Shown here: piece after piece, positions 1-8,213 of the stretch
Layout: each line of letters begins with the position of its first letter
How positions within the stretch are numbered: the first letter of the stretch is position 1
NCBI RefSeq assembly: GCF_022815725.1
Contig: NZ_JALGRF010000001.1
Span: 1,178,001 to 1,242,000, forward strand
Direction: 5' to 3'
Source: Streptomyces sp. APSN-46.1
Lineage (GTDB): Bacteria; Actinomycetota; Actinomycetes; Streptomycetales; Streptomycetaceae
Length of the DNA: 64,000 nucleotides
Translations under genes and position numbers: made by a program
Notes under the pieces: generated by a model
Databases searched by the model: none
Seen by the model: only the letters and a program-made list of their open reading frames with translations
What the model was told of the DNA's origin: nothing

Positions 1-990
1 GACCAGCCGCTGCTGACGGCGATGGTCACCGCCTGTCTCGTCGACGGCCGGCCCATGGACGGCGAGTTCCGCATCGTCCGGGCCGACGGCCGGGTCCGTA
101 CCCTGCACATGAGGGGCGAGCCGGTCCTCGACGCCGACGGCTGCACGGCCTCCATGTGGGCCGTACTGCGGGACGTGAGCGACCTGCGCCGGAGCCAGCG
201 GGCGGTGCGCGAATCCCGCGACTCGCTGGAGCGCCGGCGGGAGATCGCGCAGACCGAGCGCCGGCTGGCGGTCGAACTCCAGGAAGCCGTGCTGCCCCCG
301 TGGGGCGGCTCCCTGCGCTTCCCGCACAACAGCACCGGCGCGCTGGACACGGCCGCGCACTATCTGCCCTCCGCGACCAGCGCGCTCATCGGCGGCGACT
401 GGTACGACGCACTCGAACTGCCCGACGGCCGCTCGATGCTGACGGTCGGTGACCTGACGGGGCACGGGGTGACCGCCACCTCCGGCATGGCGATGATGCT
501 CGGCGCCCTGCGCGGAATGGCCATGGCGGGAATCGAGCCGGGCCCGCTCATGGGCTGGCTCAACCAGCTGTTGGAGACCTCCGTACAACCGGCCCTCGGG
601 TCGGCCGTTTGCTGTCGCTACGATCCTGCCCGCCGCGTACTGTCCTGGGCGCAGGCCGGTCACCCGGCGCCGCTGCTGTTCCGCCGCGGCCAGGGCCGCG
701 CGCTGCAACCGCCGGAGGGCGTGCTGCTGGGGGCGACCTCCGGGGCGACGTACGGGCAGGCGGAAGAGCGGCTCGAAGCGGGCGACGTCCTCGTCCTGCA
801 CACGGACGGACTGACGCCGCGCAGCATCGAGTTCAGCCGGACGGACGGGACCGAGCGGCTGCTGGCGCTCGCGCCGCGGTTCTCGGCGGCGCGGTCGGCG
901 CAGGACTGCGTACGGATGGTGATCGAGGAGTTCGGCGAGAGCGAGCGCGAGGACGACGCCTGCGTGCTGGTGGCGCGGGTCGGCGAGTAG
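1..990 (+). CDS. PAS-SpoIIE/RsbU-type PP2C serine phosphatase (5' partial)
   Basis: The reading frame is open from the first base, so the gene begins upstream; the first internal ATG (22) is probably not the start. The visible N-terminus is the end of a PAS fold (FRIVRADGRVRTLHMRG ... RDVSDL), followed by a short helical linker and a PP2C/SpoIIE domain of about 220 residues. Metal-binding signatures GGDWYD, GDLTGHG and a C-terminal DDACVLV are intact, so it should be active. Such proteins dephosphorylate anti-anti-sigma factors (STAS) in partner-switching control of sigma factors. A second phosphatase of this class lies at 55.6 kb. Substrate and sensed signal cannot be told from sequence. Confidence 0.9.
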   Translation, partial: DQPLLTAMVTACLVDGRPMDGEFRIVRADGRVRTLHMRGEPVLDADGCTASMWAVLRDVSDLRRSQRAVRESRDSLERRREIAQTERRLAVELQEAVLPPWGGSLRFPHNSTGALDTAAHYLPSATSALIGGDWYDALELPDGRSMLTVGDLTGHGVTATSGMAMMLGALRGMAMAGIEPGPLMGWLNQLLETSVQPALGSAVCCRYDPARRVLSWAQAGHPAPLLFRRGQGRALQPPEGVLLGATSGATYGQAEERLEAGDVLVLHTDGLTPRSIEFSRTDGTERLLALAPRFSAARSAQDCVRMVIEEFGESEREDDACVLVARVGE

Positions 991-1021
991 CCGCCGCGGC
1001 CGACGGCCGTACGGACATCAG

Positions 1022-1043
1022 GGCCGCGCCGGAAGGCGCGGCC
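1022..1043. terminator. GC-rich hairpin between convergent genes
   Basis: GGCCGCGCC and GGCGCGGCC form a perfect 9-bp stem around the loop GGAA. It lies 32 bp after the phosphatase stop and between two convergent genes, so it could terminate both. There is no U-tract, as is usual in Streptomyces. Confidence 0.6.
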
Positions 1044-1050
1044 TTACCGT

Positions 1051-1095
1051 CTGTGCCTTGCTCGTCTGTGCCTTGCTCGTCCGCGCCTTGCTCGT
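1051..1095. repeat. 15-bp tandem repeat, three copies
   Basis: CTGTGCCTTGCTCGT occurs twice exactly and a third time with two changes (CCGCGCCTTGCTCGT). It sits in the non-coding gap between convergent genes. Confidence 0.85.
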
Positions 1096-1152
1096 CTGCC
1101 CGCGCGTTCGCTCGGTGGGATCCGGGCCCGGCCGCGATCCGCCGGACACCTC

Positions 1153-2637
1153 CTACACCACGTGCTGCGGTGTCGGGCTGTTGGGGAGGGCCAGCTTGAT
1201 CTCCGAGCGCAGGTCCTCGATGCGCGCGTACCCGGCGTACTGTCCGGTGAGCCGGTACATCTCGCGCAGCCGGTCCCAAGTCCGGTGCGAAGACGTCTCG
1301 TTCATCGAGACCAGGGCGAGCCGCGCGTAGCGGTCGGCCTGCTCCGGGTCGTCGGCGATGAAGCAGGCCGAGGCCATGGAGAGGTAGTCGAAGATCTGTG
1401 AGCGCTGGTGGCCCTGGGCGCGCAGCCGAAGGGCCGCCATGGCGTGCCGCTGGGCGATCGGGGCGGCCGAGGGGTCGTGGTCGGCGAGGGTGCGGAAGGC
1501 CAGCGCCTGCATGCCGTGCAGGTCGGCCTCGTCGAAGTTCTGCATCCAACTCGGCGGCGGTACATCGCCCTTGTCGGACACGAACAGGTCCTCGGCCTCG
1601 CCGAGGGTGCGGCGCATCGCCTGGCCCTTGCCCATCGCGGCCTGCGCCCACGCCTCGATGGTGTGCAGCATGGCGCGGGTGCGCGGCAGGGTCTCCTCAC
1701 CGGAGCCGGACTGCGCCAGCTTCATGAGGTCGAGGGCCTCGTGGGGCTTGCCCAGGTGGACCATCTGGCGGGCGGCGCGGGAGAGGGCCTCGCCCGCGCG
1801 CGGCCGGTCGCCGCCCTCGTGGGCCGCGTGCGCGGCGATGACGAAGTACTTCTGCGCGGTGGGTTCGAGGCCGACGTCGTGCGACATCCAGCCCGCCAGT
1901 ACCGCCAGGTTGGCCGCCACCCCCCACAGTCGCCGCTGGAGGTGGTCGGGGTGGTGGTAGGCGAGCATCCCGCCCACCTCGTTGAGCTGGCCCACGACGG
2001 CCTTGCGCTGGAGTCCGCCGCCTCTGGAGGCGTCCCAGGCCCGGAAGACCTCCACGGAACGCTCCAGGGCCTCGATCTCCTGCGAGCCGATCGGGGCGGC
2101 CTCGTAGCGGTCGTAGCCCGCTTGGTCGGCCTGGAAGGAATCGCCGAAGGCGGGTGTCGCCTTGGCGGGGGCGGGGTCGGTACGGAGCCAGTCGTGCATG
2201 GCTTTGCTGAGGGCTGAGCCGGCGGTGAGCGCGGCTCCCGCGCCCATCAGACCGCGACGGTTGAGCATGAGGTCCATTCCCGTGAATTCGGTGAGGACCG
2301 CGGCTGTGCGTTCGGGCGCCCAGGGCAGGCCGTCGGGGTTCTCCTTCACCCCGTCCGGCTGCCGTTTGGAGGTGCGCCGCTGCCGTACGAACCCGAGGTC
2401 CTCGATGGTCACGACACGACCGAGCCGCTCGGTGAACAGTGCTGCCAGTACCGTGGGCACCGGTTCGCGCGGGGTCTCCCCCATGTCGATCCAGCGCCGC
2501 ACCCGCGAGGTGTCGGTGGCCAGCTGGTGGTGGCCCATGGCCGCCGCCTGCCGGTTGACCATCCTCGCCAGTTCGCCCTTCGACCAGCCGGCCAGGCCGA
2601 ACAAGTCGTTCAGACGGGTGTTTGGACCTTTGCTCAC
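1153..2637 (-). CDS. NsdA/NsdB-type regulator with TPR-like region
   Basis: The protein is 494 residues from the GTG at 2637; the frame is open further upstream, but this start follows a GGGGGC stretch and begins SKGPNTRLNDLFG, as family members do. The N-terminus carries the family block GWSKGELARMVNRQA and DTSRVRRWIDMGETPREPVP, an HTH-like segment, then EDLGF. A hydrophobic RRGLMGAGAALTAGSAL stretch near residue 130 is mid-protein, so it is not a Tat signal. The remaining ~350 residues are helical and TPR-like. NsdA and NsdB are negative regulators of differentiation and antibiotic production in S. coelicolor; I cannot say which paralogue this matches. It is transcribed divergently from the phosphotransferase gene. 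Confidence 0.75.
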   Translation of the reverse strand: MSKGPNTRLNDLFGLAGWSKGELARMVNRQAAAMGHHQLATDTSRVRRWIDMGETPREPVPTVLAALFTERLGRVVTIEDLGFVRQRRTSKRQPDGVKENPDGLPWAPERTAAVLTEFTGMDLMLNRRGLMGAGAALTAGSALSKAMHDWLRTDPAPAKATPAFGDSFQADQAGYDRYEAAPIGSQEIEALERSVEVFRAWDASRGGGLQRKAVVGQLNEVGGMLAYHHPDHLQRRLWGVAANLAVLAGWMSHDVGLEPTAQKYFVIAAHAAHEGGDRPRAGEALSRAARQMVHLGKPHEALDLMKLAQSGSGEETLPRTRAMLHTIEAWAQAAMGKGQAMRRTLGEAEDLFVSDKGDVPPPSWMQNFDEADLHGMQALAFRTLADHDPSAAPIAQRHAMAALRLRAQGHQRSQIFDYLSMASACFIADDPEQADRYARLALVSMNETSSHRTWDRLREMYRLTGQYAGYARIEDLRSEIKLALPNSPTPQHVV

Positions 2638-2700
2638 GTCAAGCCCCCAGGTTCTCGGCTGAGTTGACAGTAGCCCCCCGTCAGATGCCGAGCGACTATT

Positions 2701-2726
2701 CGCCAGGGTCCGCCAGGGTCCGCCAG
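2701..2726. repeat. 10-bp direct repeat in a divergent promoter region
   Basis: CGCCAGGGTC occurs twice head to tail, followed by a third partial copy (CGCCAG). It lies in the 231-bp gap between the NsdA-like gene and the phosphotransferase gene, so it could be a regulator site. A TTGACA hexamer at 2664 has no convincing -10 partner. Confidence 0.5.
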
Positions 2727-2868
2727 ATGGTGTGCCACCCACAGCCGGGTGTCAGGTAGGAATGCGCCTCCCCGACCCGGTCACCGGCGGAACTCCCCAG
2801 GGTGAAGTACGGGATCCGGCGGGGCGGCGTACGTAACTCGTCGGCGCACGAAGGGAACCGTAACCGCC

Positions 2869-3993
2869 ATGTACGCAGCAACGTCCTCCGTGTCCGCCCC
2901 GGTCCGGCCGCACCGCACCATCCAGGCGGGCGGCGGCCCCTACCTCGACCCCGGCCGACCGGCGGCCCCGGCGCAGGGCGCCGTACGGGCGCGACGGATG
3001 CCGGCAACCGGGTCGCAGCCGCTCAGCGGAAGAATCGACCTGTCGGGGCCGCAGGGTGCGCAGCTGCGCACCGCGCTCGCCTCGGTGCAGCGGATCTGTC
3101 CGGAGTTCACGCCGGTACAAGTACTGCGGCGGAGCGGCCGGTCGGTCCTGTTGCTGGGAACCACAGGACGGATGACCGCCGTCGCGAAGGTTTTACTCGA
3201 TCATTCGCCCGAGTGGCGCGAGCGGTACCGGCACGAAATAGCGGCGTACCGGACGTTCGTCCGGCACCGTCCACCGGTCCGGGTGCCGCGGCTGATCGCC
3301 GCCGACCCGGAGAACTGCACCCTGGTGGTCGAGCGGATGGCGGGCCGGGTGGCGGCCCTGCAGCGCCATCCCGTGGAGGCCCCGCCGCGGCCCGACCTAC
3401 GGGCGGCCCTCGGCGCGGTGTGCCGGTTGAACCAGTGGCGTCCGCCGGCCGAGCTGTTCGGGCACCCGATGGACTACGCCCGGCGCATCACCCGGGACCA
3501 CGAGCTGGGGCTCCTGACCGACCGGGACTTCGGTGACCTGCAGAAGCTGCTGCACGGGCTGAAGCCGGCCGGGACTCCGTGGCAGTTCAACCACGGTGAC
3601 GCGCTGCTGTCGAACCTGCTGCTGTCCCCGGCGGGTCCGGTGCTGCTCGACTGGGAACACGCGGGCTGGTACCTGCCGGGGTACGACCTGGCCACGCTGT
3701 GGACGGTACTGGGCGACGCCCCGGCCGCCCGCGGCCAGATCAGCCGCCTCGCACAGTCGGCCGGGCCGGCGGCCCGGGACGCGTTCCTGGTGAACCTGAT
3801 GCTGGTACTGACCCGGGAGATCCGGATGTCCGAGACGGCGGTCCAGCGCTCCATGCTGGCGACCGCCCCGACTCAGCCGCTGCCGGCGGGCGCCCTGTCC
3901 TCCGGCGAGGAGCAGCGCCTGCTGCTGCGCCGCCTGCACGACGACTGCGGTATGGCCCGCAGAGCGGTCCGCGCGGCGGTGGGTACGCGCTGA
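2869..3993 (+). CDS. Aminoglycoside phosphotransferase-like kinase with a TTA codon
   Basis: The 374-residue protein has an APH/choline-kinase fold. The catalytic loop [11 protein letters not shown] matches HGDxxxxN, and LLDWEHAGW supplies the metal-binding Asp. The first ~55 residues are Pro/Ala-rich and probably disordered. A TTA codon at 3193-3195 (residue 109) makes translation depend on the bldA tRNA, suggesting expression in late or aerial growth. The gene stands alone and divergent from the NsdA-like regulator. The substrate is unknown; a true antibiotic-resistance role is not implied. Confidence 0.85.
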   Translation: MYAATSSVSAPVRPHRTIQAGGGPYLDPGRPAAPAQGAVRARRMPATGSQPLSGRIDLSGPQGAQLRTALASVQRICPEFTPVQVLRRSGRSVLLLGTTGRMTAVAKVLLDHSPEWRERYRHEIAAYRTFVRHRPPVRVPRLIAADPENCTLVVERMAGRVAALQRHPVEAPPRPDLRAALGAVCRLNQWRPPAELFGHPMDYARRITRDHELGLLTDRDFGDLQKLLHGLKPAGTPWQFNHGDALLSNLLLSPAGPVLLDWEHAGWYLPGYDLATLWTVLGDAPAARGQISRLAQSAGPAARDAFLVNLMLVLTREIRMSETAVQRSMLATAPTQPLPAGALSSGEEQRLLLRRLHDDCGMARRAVRAAVGTR

Positions 3994-4095
3994 TCCCGCA
4001 CCGACGGCCTTCCCAGGCCCGTCGCCCCGAGGTCCCGAGGCTGTCGCCGCGGGACCTCGCGCGTGTGTGCGGCTGTGTGCTGTCGGGCGGCCGCC

Positions 4096-4123
4096 CGTCT
4101 CAGGCGGTCGTCCGACTGAGACG
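4096..4123. terminator. Hairpin between convergent genes
   Basis: CGTCTCAG and CTGAGACG pair over 8 bp around a 12-base loop. The hairpin lies about 100 bp after the phosphotransferase stop and just past the stop of the convergent cupin gene. It is a plausible shared terminator. Confidence 0.5.
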
Positions 4124-4133
4124 CTCGCCCGAC

Positions 4134-4502
4134 TCAGCCGGCCATCCGCGCCTTGACGTGATCGATCACCTCGTTGAGCTCCTTCGTCGGCGAGAAGTCG
4201 ATGTACTCGCAGTCCTCAAGTGCTTCCGGGGCGTGACCGGCCGGCCAGTAGAAGGCCTGCCCCGCCTCGTAGATCTCCTCGCCGTCCGCGGTGTGCATCC
4301 TGAGTCGGCCTTTGAGCAGGTAGCCCCAGTGGGGGCACTGGCACAAGGTGTCGGGCATGCCGACGAGAGCCGGACGCATGTCGGCGCCCTGCGGCAGCCG
4401 CACCCACGCGACCGACAGGCCTCCCCCGACTTCCTGGGTGCGCAGTTCCACACCCCCGCCCTCGATCGCGACCGGAGTGCCCTCCCGCGTGTGAGCTGCC
4501 AT
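4134..4502 (-). CDS. Small cupin-domain protein
   Basis: The protein is 122 residues from the ATG at 4502, preceded by a near-perfect GAGGAGG ribosome site; the open frame upstream to 4871 has no such support. It is a single cupin barrel with PHWGYLLKGRLRMHTADG (motif 1) and AGQAFYWPAGHAPEALEDCEYIDF (motif 2). The first His and the late His could bind a metal. It is transcribed divergently from the KstD-like gene across a 254-bp region holding a strong palindrome. The substrate is unknown. Confidence 0.85.
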   Translation of the reverse strand: MAAHTREGTPVAIEGGGVELRTQEVGGGLSVAWVRLPQGADMRPALVGMPDTLCQCPHWGYLLKGRLRMHTADGEEIYEAGQAFYWPAGHAPEALEDCEYIDFSPTKELNEVIDHVKARMAG

Positions 4503-4691
4503 GGTTCCTCCTCGCCGGATCTTCCGATCCCCGCGTGATGACCATCCCTTCCAGCGTGGGCCCGAAGCACGCCGCGCGCGAACGGGAGGCGGCGGCCTGT
4601 TCGAGGCGGCGGCGCGCTGGGGGCGACGGCGGCGCGCAGGAGGCGACGGTGGCGCCGGATGCCTTGACATCACATGATCCCCCGAACACCT

Positions 4692-4712
4692 TTTCTGATT
4701 TAGCATCAGAAA
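4692..4712. promoter_or_regulatory. Palindromic operator upstream of kstD (TCTGAY-N5-RTCAGA class)
   Basis: TTTCTGAT, five bases, ATCAGAAA: 8-bp perfect arms, 45 bp before the kstD ATG. The core TCTGAT-N5-ATCAGA recurs in variant form at 19209-19225 and 33798-33814, each time upstream of a lipid- or steroid-catabolism gene. The symmetry and length fit a TetR-family dimer; the regulator is not in this window. Confidence 0.7.
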
Positions 4713-4756
4713 TGCTGGAGTCATCCCCTTCCTCCCAACCTCACTGGAGCCTGCCC

Positions 4757-6559
4757 ATGTCCGCGAGCCCCTCCCGCACCACCCCCGGCACCCTCCCCTC
4801 CCGCCGGGCCGTCCTCGCCGGGACGGGGGCGGGGTTATTCGCCGCCACCGTGCTGCCGACCGCCGTCGCACGGGCCGACGGCGCCGACAGCTTCGAGGGC
4901 GGGGTTCCGCTCGGCGAGTACGACGTCGTCGTGGTCGGGTCCGGGGCGGCCGGGATGACCGCCGCGCTCACCGCCGCCCAGCGGGGCCTGAGCGTGCTGG
5001 TGGTCGAGAAGGCCCCGACCTTCGGCGGTTCCGCCGCGCGTTCCGGCGCCGGCATATGGCTGCCGAACAACTCGGTGATCCTGGGCGCCGGCGTGCCGGA
5101 CACCCCGGCGAAGGCGGCCACGTACCTGTCGGCCGTCGTCGGGCCCGAGGTGCCGGCCGACCGGCAGCAGGCTTTCCTCGCCAACGGTCCCCGCATGCTG
5201 GACTTCGTGATGGCCAACAGTCCGCTGAGGTTCCGCTTCATGGAGGGCTACAGCGACTACTACCCCGATCTGCCCGGCGGTCTGCCGAACGGCCGCTCCA
5301 TCGAGCCGGACCAGATCGACGGGAACATCCTGGGCGCCGAACTCGCCCGCCTGAACCCGGCGTACATGCCGGTGCCGGCCGGGATGGTGGTGTTCAGCCA
5401 GGACTACAAGTGGCTGAACCTCGCGGCGGTGACCGCCAAGGGGCTGGCGGTGTCCACCGAGTGCCTGGCGCGCGGTACGAAGGCCGCGCTGCGCGGGGAG
5501 AAGCCGCTGACCATGGGCCAGGCGCTGGCCGCCGGACTGCGGGCGGGGCTCCAGCGGGCCGGGGTGCCGGTCTGGCTGAACAGTCCCCTCGTCGATCTGG
5601 TGCGGGAGGACGGGGCGGTCACGGGGGTGGTGGTGGAGAAGGAGGGCGTACGGGGCGTCGTACGCGCCCGCAAGGGTGTCGTCATCGGCTCGGGCGGCTT
5701 CGAGCACAACGCGGAGATGCGGACGCAGTACCAGCAGCAGCCGATCGGCACCCAGTGGTCGGTGGGCGCGAAGGAGAACACGGGCGACGGGATCCGGGCG
5801 GGGCAGCGGGCCGGGGCGGCGCTGGGGCTGATGGACGACGCGTGGTGGGGGCCGTCGATCCCGCTGCCCGGGGAGCCGTACTTCTGTCTCGCCGAACGCA
5901 CCCTGCCCGGCGGGCTGATCGTGAACGGGAACGGCGCGCGGTTCGTCAACGAGGCGGCGCCGTACAGCGATGTGGTGCACGTGATGTACGAGAAGGACCG
6001 GGGTGCGACCGGGTCGCACATCCCGGCGTGGCTGATCGTGGATCAGAGCTACCGCAGCAAGTACCTGTTCAAGGACATCCTGCCGACGCTTCCCTTCCCC
6101 GACGCGTGGTACGAGGCGGGGGCGGCGAAGAAGGCGTGGACGTGGGACGCGCTCGCGGGCCAGATCGGGGTGCCGGCGGCCGCGCTGCGGGCGACGCTGA
6201 ACCGGTTCAACGCGCAGGCGTGGAGCGGGACCGACGCCGACTTCCACCGGGGCGACACGGCGTACGACCACTACTACACCGACCCGAACGTGCAGCCGAA
6301 CTCGTGCCTGGCGCCGGTCTGGGCTCCGCCGTTCTACGCGTTCAAGATCGTGCCGGGGGATCTCGGGACGAAGGGCGGCATCGTCACGGACGCCAGGGCG
6401 CGGGCGCTGCGGCCGGACGGCTCGGTCATCCCGGGCCTGTGGGCGGCGGGCAACGCGAGCGCGGCGGTGATGGGCCACAGCTACGCGGGCGCCGGATCGA
6501 CGATCGGGCCCGCGATGACGTTCGGCTACGTGGCGGCCAATGACATCGCGGACGCGTAG
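4757..6559 (+). CDS. kstD: KstD-like 3-ketosteroid Delta1-dehydrogenase, Tat signal, TTA codon
   Basis: The flavoprotein is 600 residues from the ATG at 4757, which follows GGAGC; the frame stays open to 4535 but that part is Arg/Ala-rich and unlikely to be coding. A twin-arginine signal (SRRAVLAGTGAG...) ends near AVARA. The mature part begins with an FAD motif (YDVVVVGSGAAGMTAA). KstD signatures follow: GGSAARSGAGIWLPNN, GYSDYYP, the C-terminal PPFYAFKIVPGDLGTKGG with the Tyr and Gly of the KstD active site, and GHSYAGAGSTIGPAMTFGY. It should oxidise the steroid A ring at C1-C2. Residue 27 is a TTA codon (4835-4837), implying bldA dependence. A Tat signal is unusual, as well-studied rhodococcal KstDs lack one. 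Confidence 0.8.
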   Translation: MSASPSRTTPGTLPSRRAVLAGTGAGLFAATVLPTAVARADGADSFEGGVPLGEYDVVVVGSGAAGMTAALTAAQRGLSVLVVEKAPTFGGSAARSGAGIWLPNNSVILGAGVPDTPAKAATYLSAVVGPEVPADRQQAFLANGPRMLDFVMANSPLRFRFMEGYSDYYPDLPGGLPNGRSIEPDQIDGNILGAELARLNPAYMPVPAGMVVFSQDYKWLNLAAVTAKGLAVSTECLARGTKAALRGEKPLTMGQALAAGLRAGLQRAGVPVWLNSPLVDLVREDGAVTGVVVEKEGVRGVVRARKGVVIGSGGFEHNAEMRTQYQQQPIGTQWSVGAKENTGDGIRAGQRAGAALGLMDDAWWGPSIPLPGEPYFCLAERTLPGGLIVNGNGARFVNEAAPYSDVVHVMYEKDRGATGSHIPAWLIVDQSYRSKYLFKDILPTLPFPDAWYEAGAAKKAWTWDALAGQIGVPAAALRATLNRFNAQAWSGTDADFHRGDTAYDHYYTDPNVQPNSCLAPVWAPPFYAFKIVPGDLGTKGGIVTDARARALRPDGSVIPGLWAAGNASAAVMGHSYAGAGSTIGPAMTFGYVAANDIADA

Positions 6560-6595
6560 TTCCGACGCAGTCCGACGCGTAGGCCTTGTGACCTG

Positions 6596-7096
6596 CTACC
6601 CCTGCTGGAAGAGCTCGGCGGGGAGCGGCTTCAGGAGGGCGTAGAGGTCATCGGTGATGGGCCGGTCCCAGCTGGCGATGGTGACCAGGACGTTGTCACT
6701 GCGGTCGAACTGCACGCAGCTGATCCGGCCCTCGGAGAGCTTGATCTTCCGGACGATGAGGAGGTTGTCCCCCTGCATGACGGGGCAGTCCTCCATGCCG
6801 GTGACCTCGACGTCCTCGTCGTTCTCCAGAGCGTCGAGGAGCTGGGCCACCTCGAAGGGGACCTGACCGTCGACGAGGTCCCGGGCGGGGGAGCCCTCGG
6901 GGAGGTTTCCGATGATCATCGCGGGGCCGCGTCCGCCGAACAGGTCGTAGCGGAGGAAGACGCCCTGGCAGCTGCCGTCGGGGGCGGGGAGCAGCCCGGC
7001 CCCGAGGTTGCCCGGCCAGTCCCCCGGGTCCATGGCCAGGACGTCGAAGTCCGGGCCGGCGGGTGTGGCGGCGCGGTGGCGGCGGAGGAAGGACAT
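6596..7096 (-). CDS. Conserved hypothetical protein, 166 aa
   Basis: This acidic soluble protein has no signal peptide or membrane helix. It has short conserved-looking blocks (GDWPGNLGAGLLPAPDG, GNLPEGSPARDLVDGQVPF) and ends in a helical segment. It converges with kstD, with a 36-bp gap between the stops. I do not recognise a function. Confidence 0.75.
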   Translation of the reverse strand: MSFLRRHRAATPAGPDFDVLAMDPGDWPGNLGAGLLPAPDGSCQGVFLRYDLFGGRGPAMIIGNLPEGSPARDLVDGQVPFEVAQLLDALENDEDVEVTGMEDCPVMQGDNLLIVRKIKLSEGRISCVQFDRSDNVLVTIASWDRPITDDLYALLKPLPAELFQQG

Positions 7097-7589
7097 GCCG
7101 CAATGGTACGTGGCCGAGCGCGTTTCCCGGCCCTACCCCCCTCATCCCCCCGGTCCGGCCCCGCCCCCGCCGACCCCGCCGCCCCGACGGGCCGCGACCC
7201 CCGCTCCGGACCGGCCCCCGCCGCGCCCGCCGCCCCGGTCCCACCCTCGCCGCGCCCGCCGCCCCGACGGGCCGCGACCCCTCGCCCGCCAGGGCCCCGA
7301 CCCGCACGCCGGGCCCGGGACCGGGCCGACGGCTCGCCGGGGCGTGAGCGGGCAGCGCCTCCGATGCGGCGGGCGCGGTGGTGGCGAGGGAGGGGGCCGG
7401 CGGCGAAGCGCCGGCGGACGCACACGCGGCGATGTCCCCCGCTTCCCCGGAGGGAACCGGCGGTCGCTTTCGATTCGACAACAATCGTTGGCTCAATATG
7501 GATCTTGTATTTTCGGCACCCTAGGCTTGCCGCCGACGCGCAGGCAGGCTGGTTGCCCTCGGACACTCGGACACAGGAAGTGCAGGCAG
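7097..7589. other. Gene-free spacer: GC-rich repeats, then an AT-rich promoter region
   Basis: These 493 bp hold no convincing gene; frames open here encode only Pro/Arg/Ala-rich low-complexity protein. The left part is over 80% G+C by eye and contains the direct repeat listed separately. The stretch 7471-7530 is abruptly AT-rich (TTCGACAACAATCG, CTCAATATGGATC, TTGTATTTTC) and is the obvious promoter and operator region for the operon starting at 7590. I could not fit a clean -35/-10 pair. Confidence 0.6.
7175..7281. repeat. 27-bp perfect direct repeat, 80 bp apart, with a partial third copy
   Basis: Copies at 7175-7201 and 7255-7281 share the core GCCCCGACGGGCCGCGACCC. A partial copy (CGCCCGCCGCCCCGGT) lies between them near 7225. 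All are in the gene-free spacer. Confidence 0.8.
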
Positions 7590-8213
7590 ATGATCGAGTC
7601 TGTTCCTTCCCTCGCCGTGACGCTCGCTCAGATCCGCGCGCTCGCCACGGAGAGACAACTCGACATGGACGAAATCCTCGACGCGCGGGACCTCGCGGCC
7701 AGCACCGGGGTCCCCGTCCAGCAGACGGCCGCCCTGCTCCGCGGCGAGGAGTCCGACGCGCCCACCCCCGCATCGGACGCGGCGGCCGAGGCGATCGCCC
7801 GCCGCCGGGCGGCGTTCCTCTGCGTGAACTCCCGCGACGCCGACGGCCGCCCGTACCGGCCCGAGCACATCGCCGAGGCGATCGGCGCAACCGCCCAAAG
7901 CGTCGCCGACCTCATCTCGGGCAGGGCGGGGAACCAGCCATCGCCCACCCACCGGATCGCGGCCTTCTTCGGCCGCGACGGCAGCTTTCTGACGGACACC
8001 CCGTCCCAGGCGCTGAGCCGGGCGCTCCAGCCCACGCTCCGCTCCCTGCGCCACGTATCCGGCGGAGACCCGCTGGCCGGGCTCGTCAGCCGGTACGGGC
8101 TCGTCTCCCTCTCCACCCGGAGCGCCACCCCGGGCAAGACCCTCTCCCGTACACAGGAGACACTGATCCTCGGCATGATCACTGGAATTCTGTCGTCCGA
8201 GGGGGCCGCGTGA
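7590..8213 (+). CDS. XRE-like HTH regulatory protein (antitoxin-like partner)
   Basis: The protein is 207 residues from the ATG at 7590, with GGAAG just upstream. The N-terminus resembles a degenerate HTH (VTLAQIRALATERQLDMDEILDARDLAASTGVPVQQTAALLRGE). A second XRE-like block lies in the middle (PEHIAEAIGATAQSVADLISGRAGNQPS). Its stop overlaps the GTG start of the next gene by 4 bp, so the two are coupled. The arrangement resembles HTH plus ImmA/IrrE pairs annotated as toxin-antitoxin-like in actinobacteria. It probably controls the AT-rich promoter upstream. Confidence 0.7.
   Translation: MIESVPSLAVTLAQIRALATERQLDMDEILDARDLAASTGVPVQQTAALLRGEESDAPTPASDAAAEAIARRRAAFLCVNSRDADGRPYRPEHIAEAIGATAQSVADLISGRAGNQPSPTHRIAAFFGRDGSFLTDTPSQALSRALQPTLRSLRHVSGGDPLAGLVSRYGLVSLSTRSATPGKTLSRTQETLILGMITGILSSEGAA

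Noticed and set aside
2664..2669. TTGACA as a -35 element before the NsdA-like/phosphotransferase genes
   Set aside because: No TAnnnT at a suitable distance; left as an unexplained hexamer.
4664..4669. TTGACA as the kstD -35 element
   Set aside because: The sequence 16-18 bp downstream is not -10-like.
4702..4716. AGCAT-cagaa-ATGCT as a separate operator
   Set aside because: It is nested within the stronger 8-bp-arm palindrome and has no other copy, so I treat it as incidental.
4835..6478. Long minus-strand frame opposite kstD
   Set aside because: Its product is His/Arg/Pro-rich without motifs, while kstD on the plus strand is clear.
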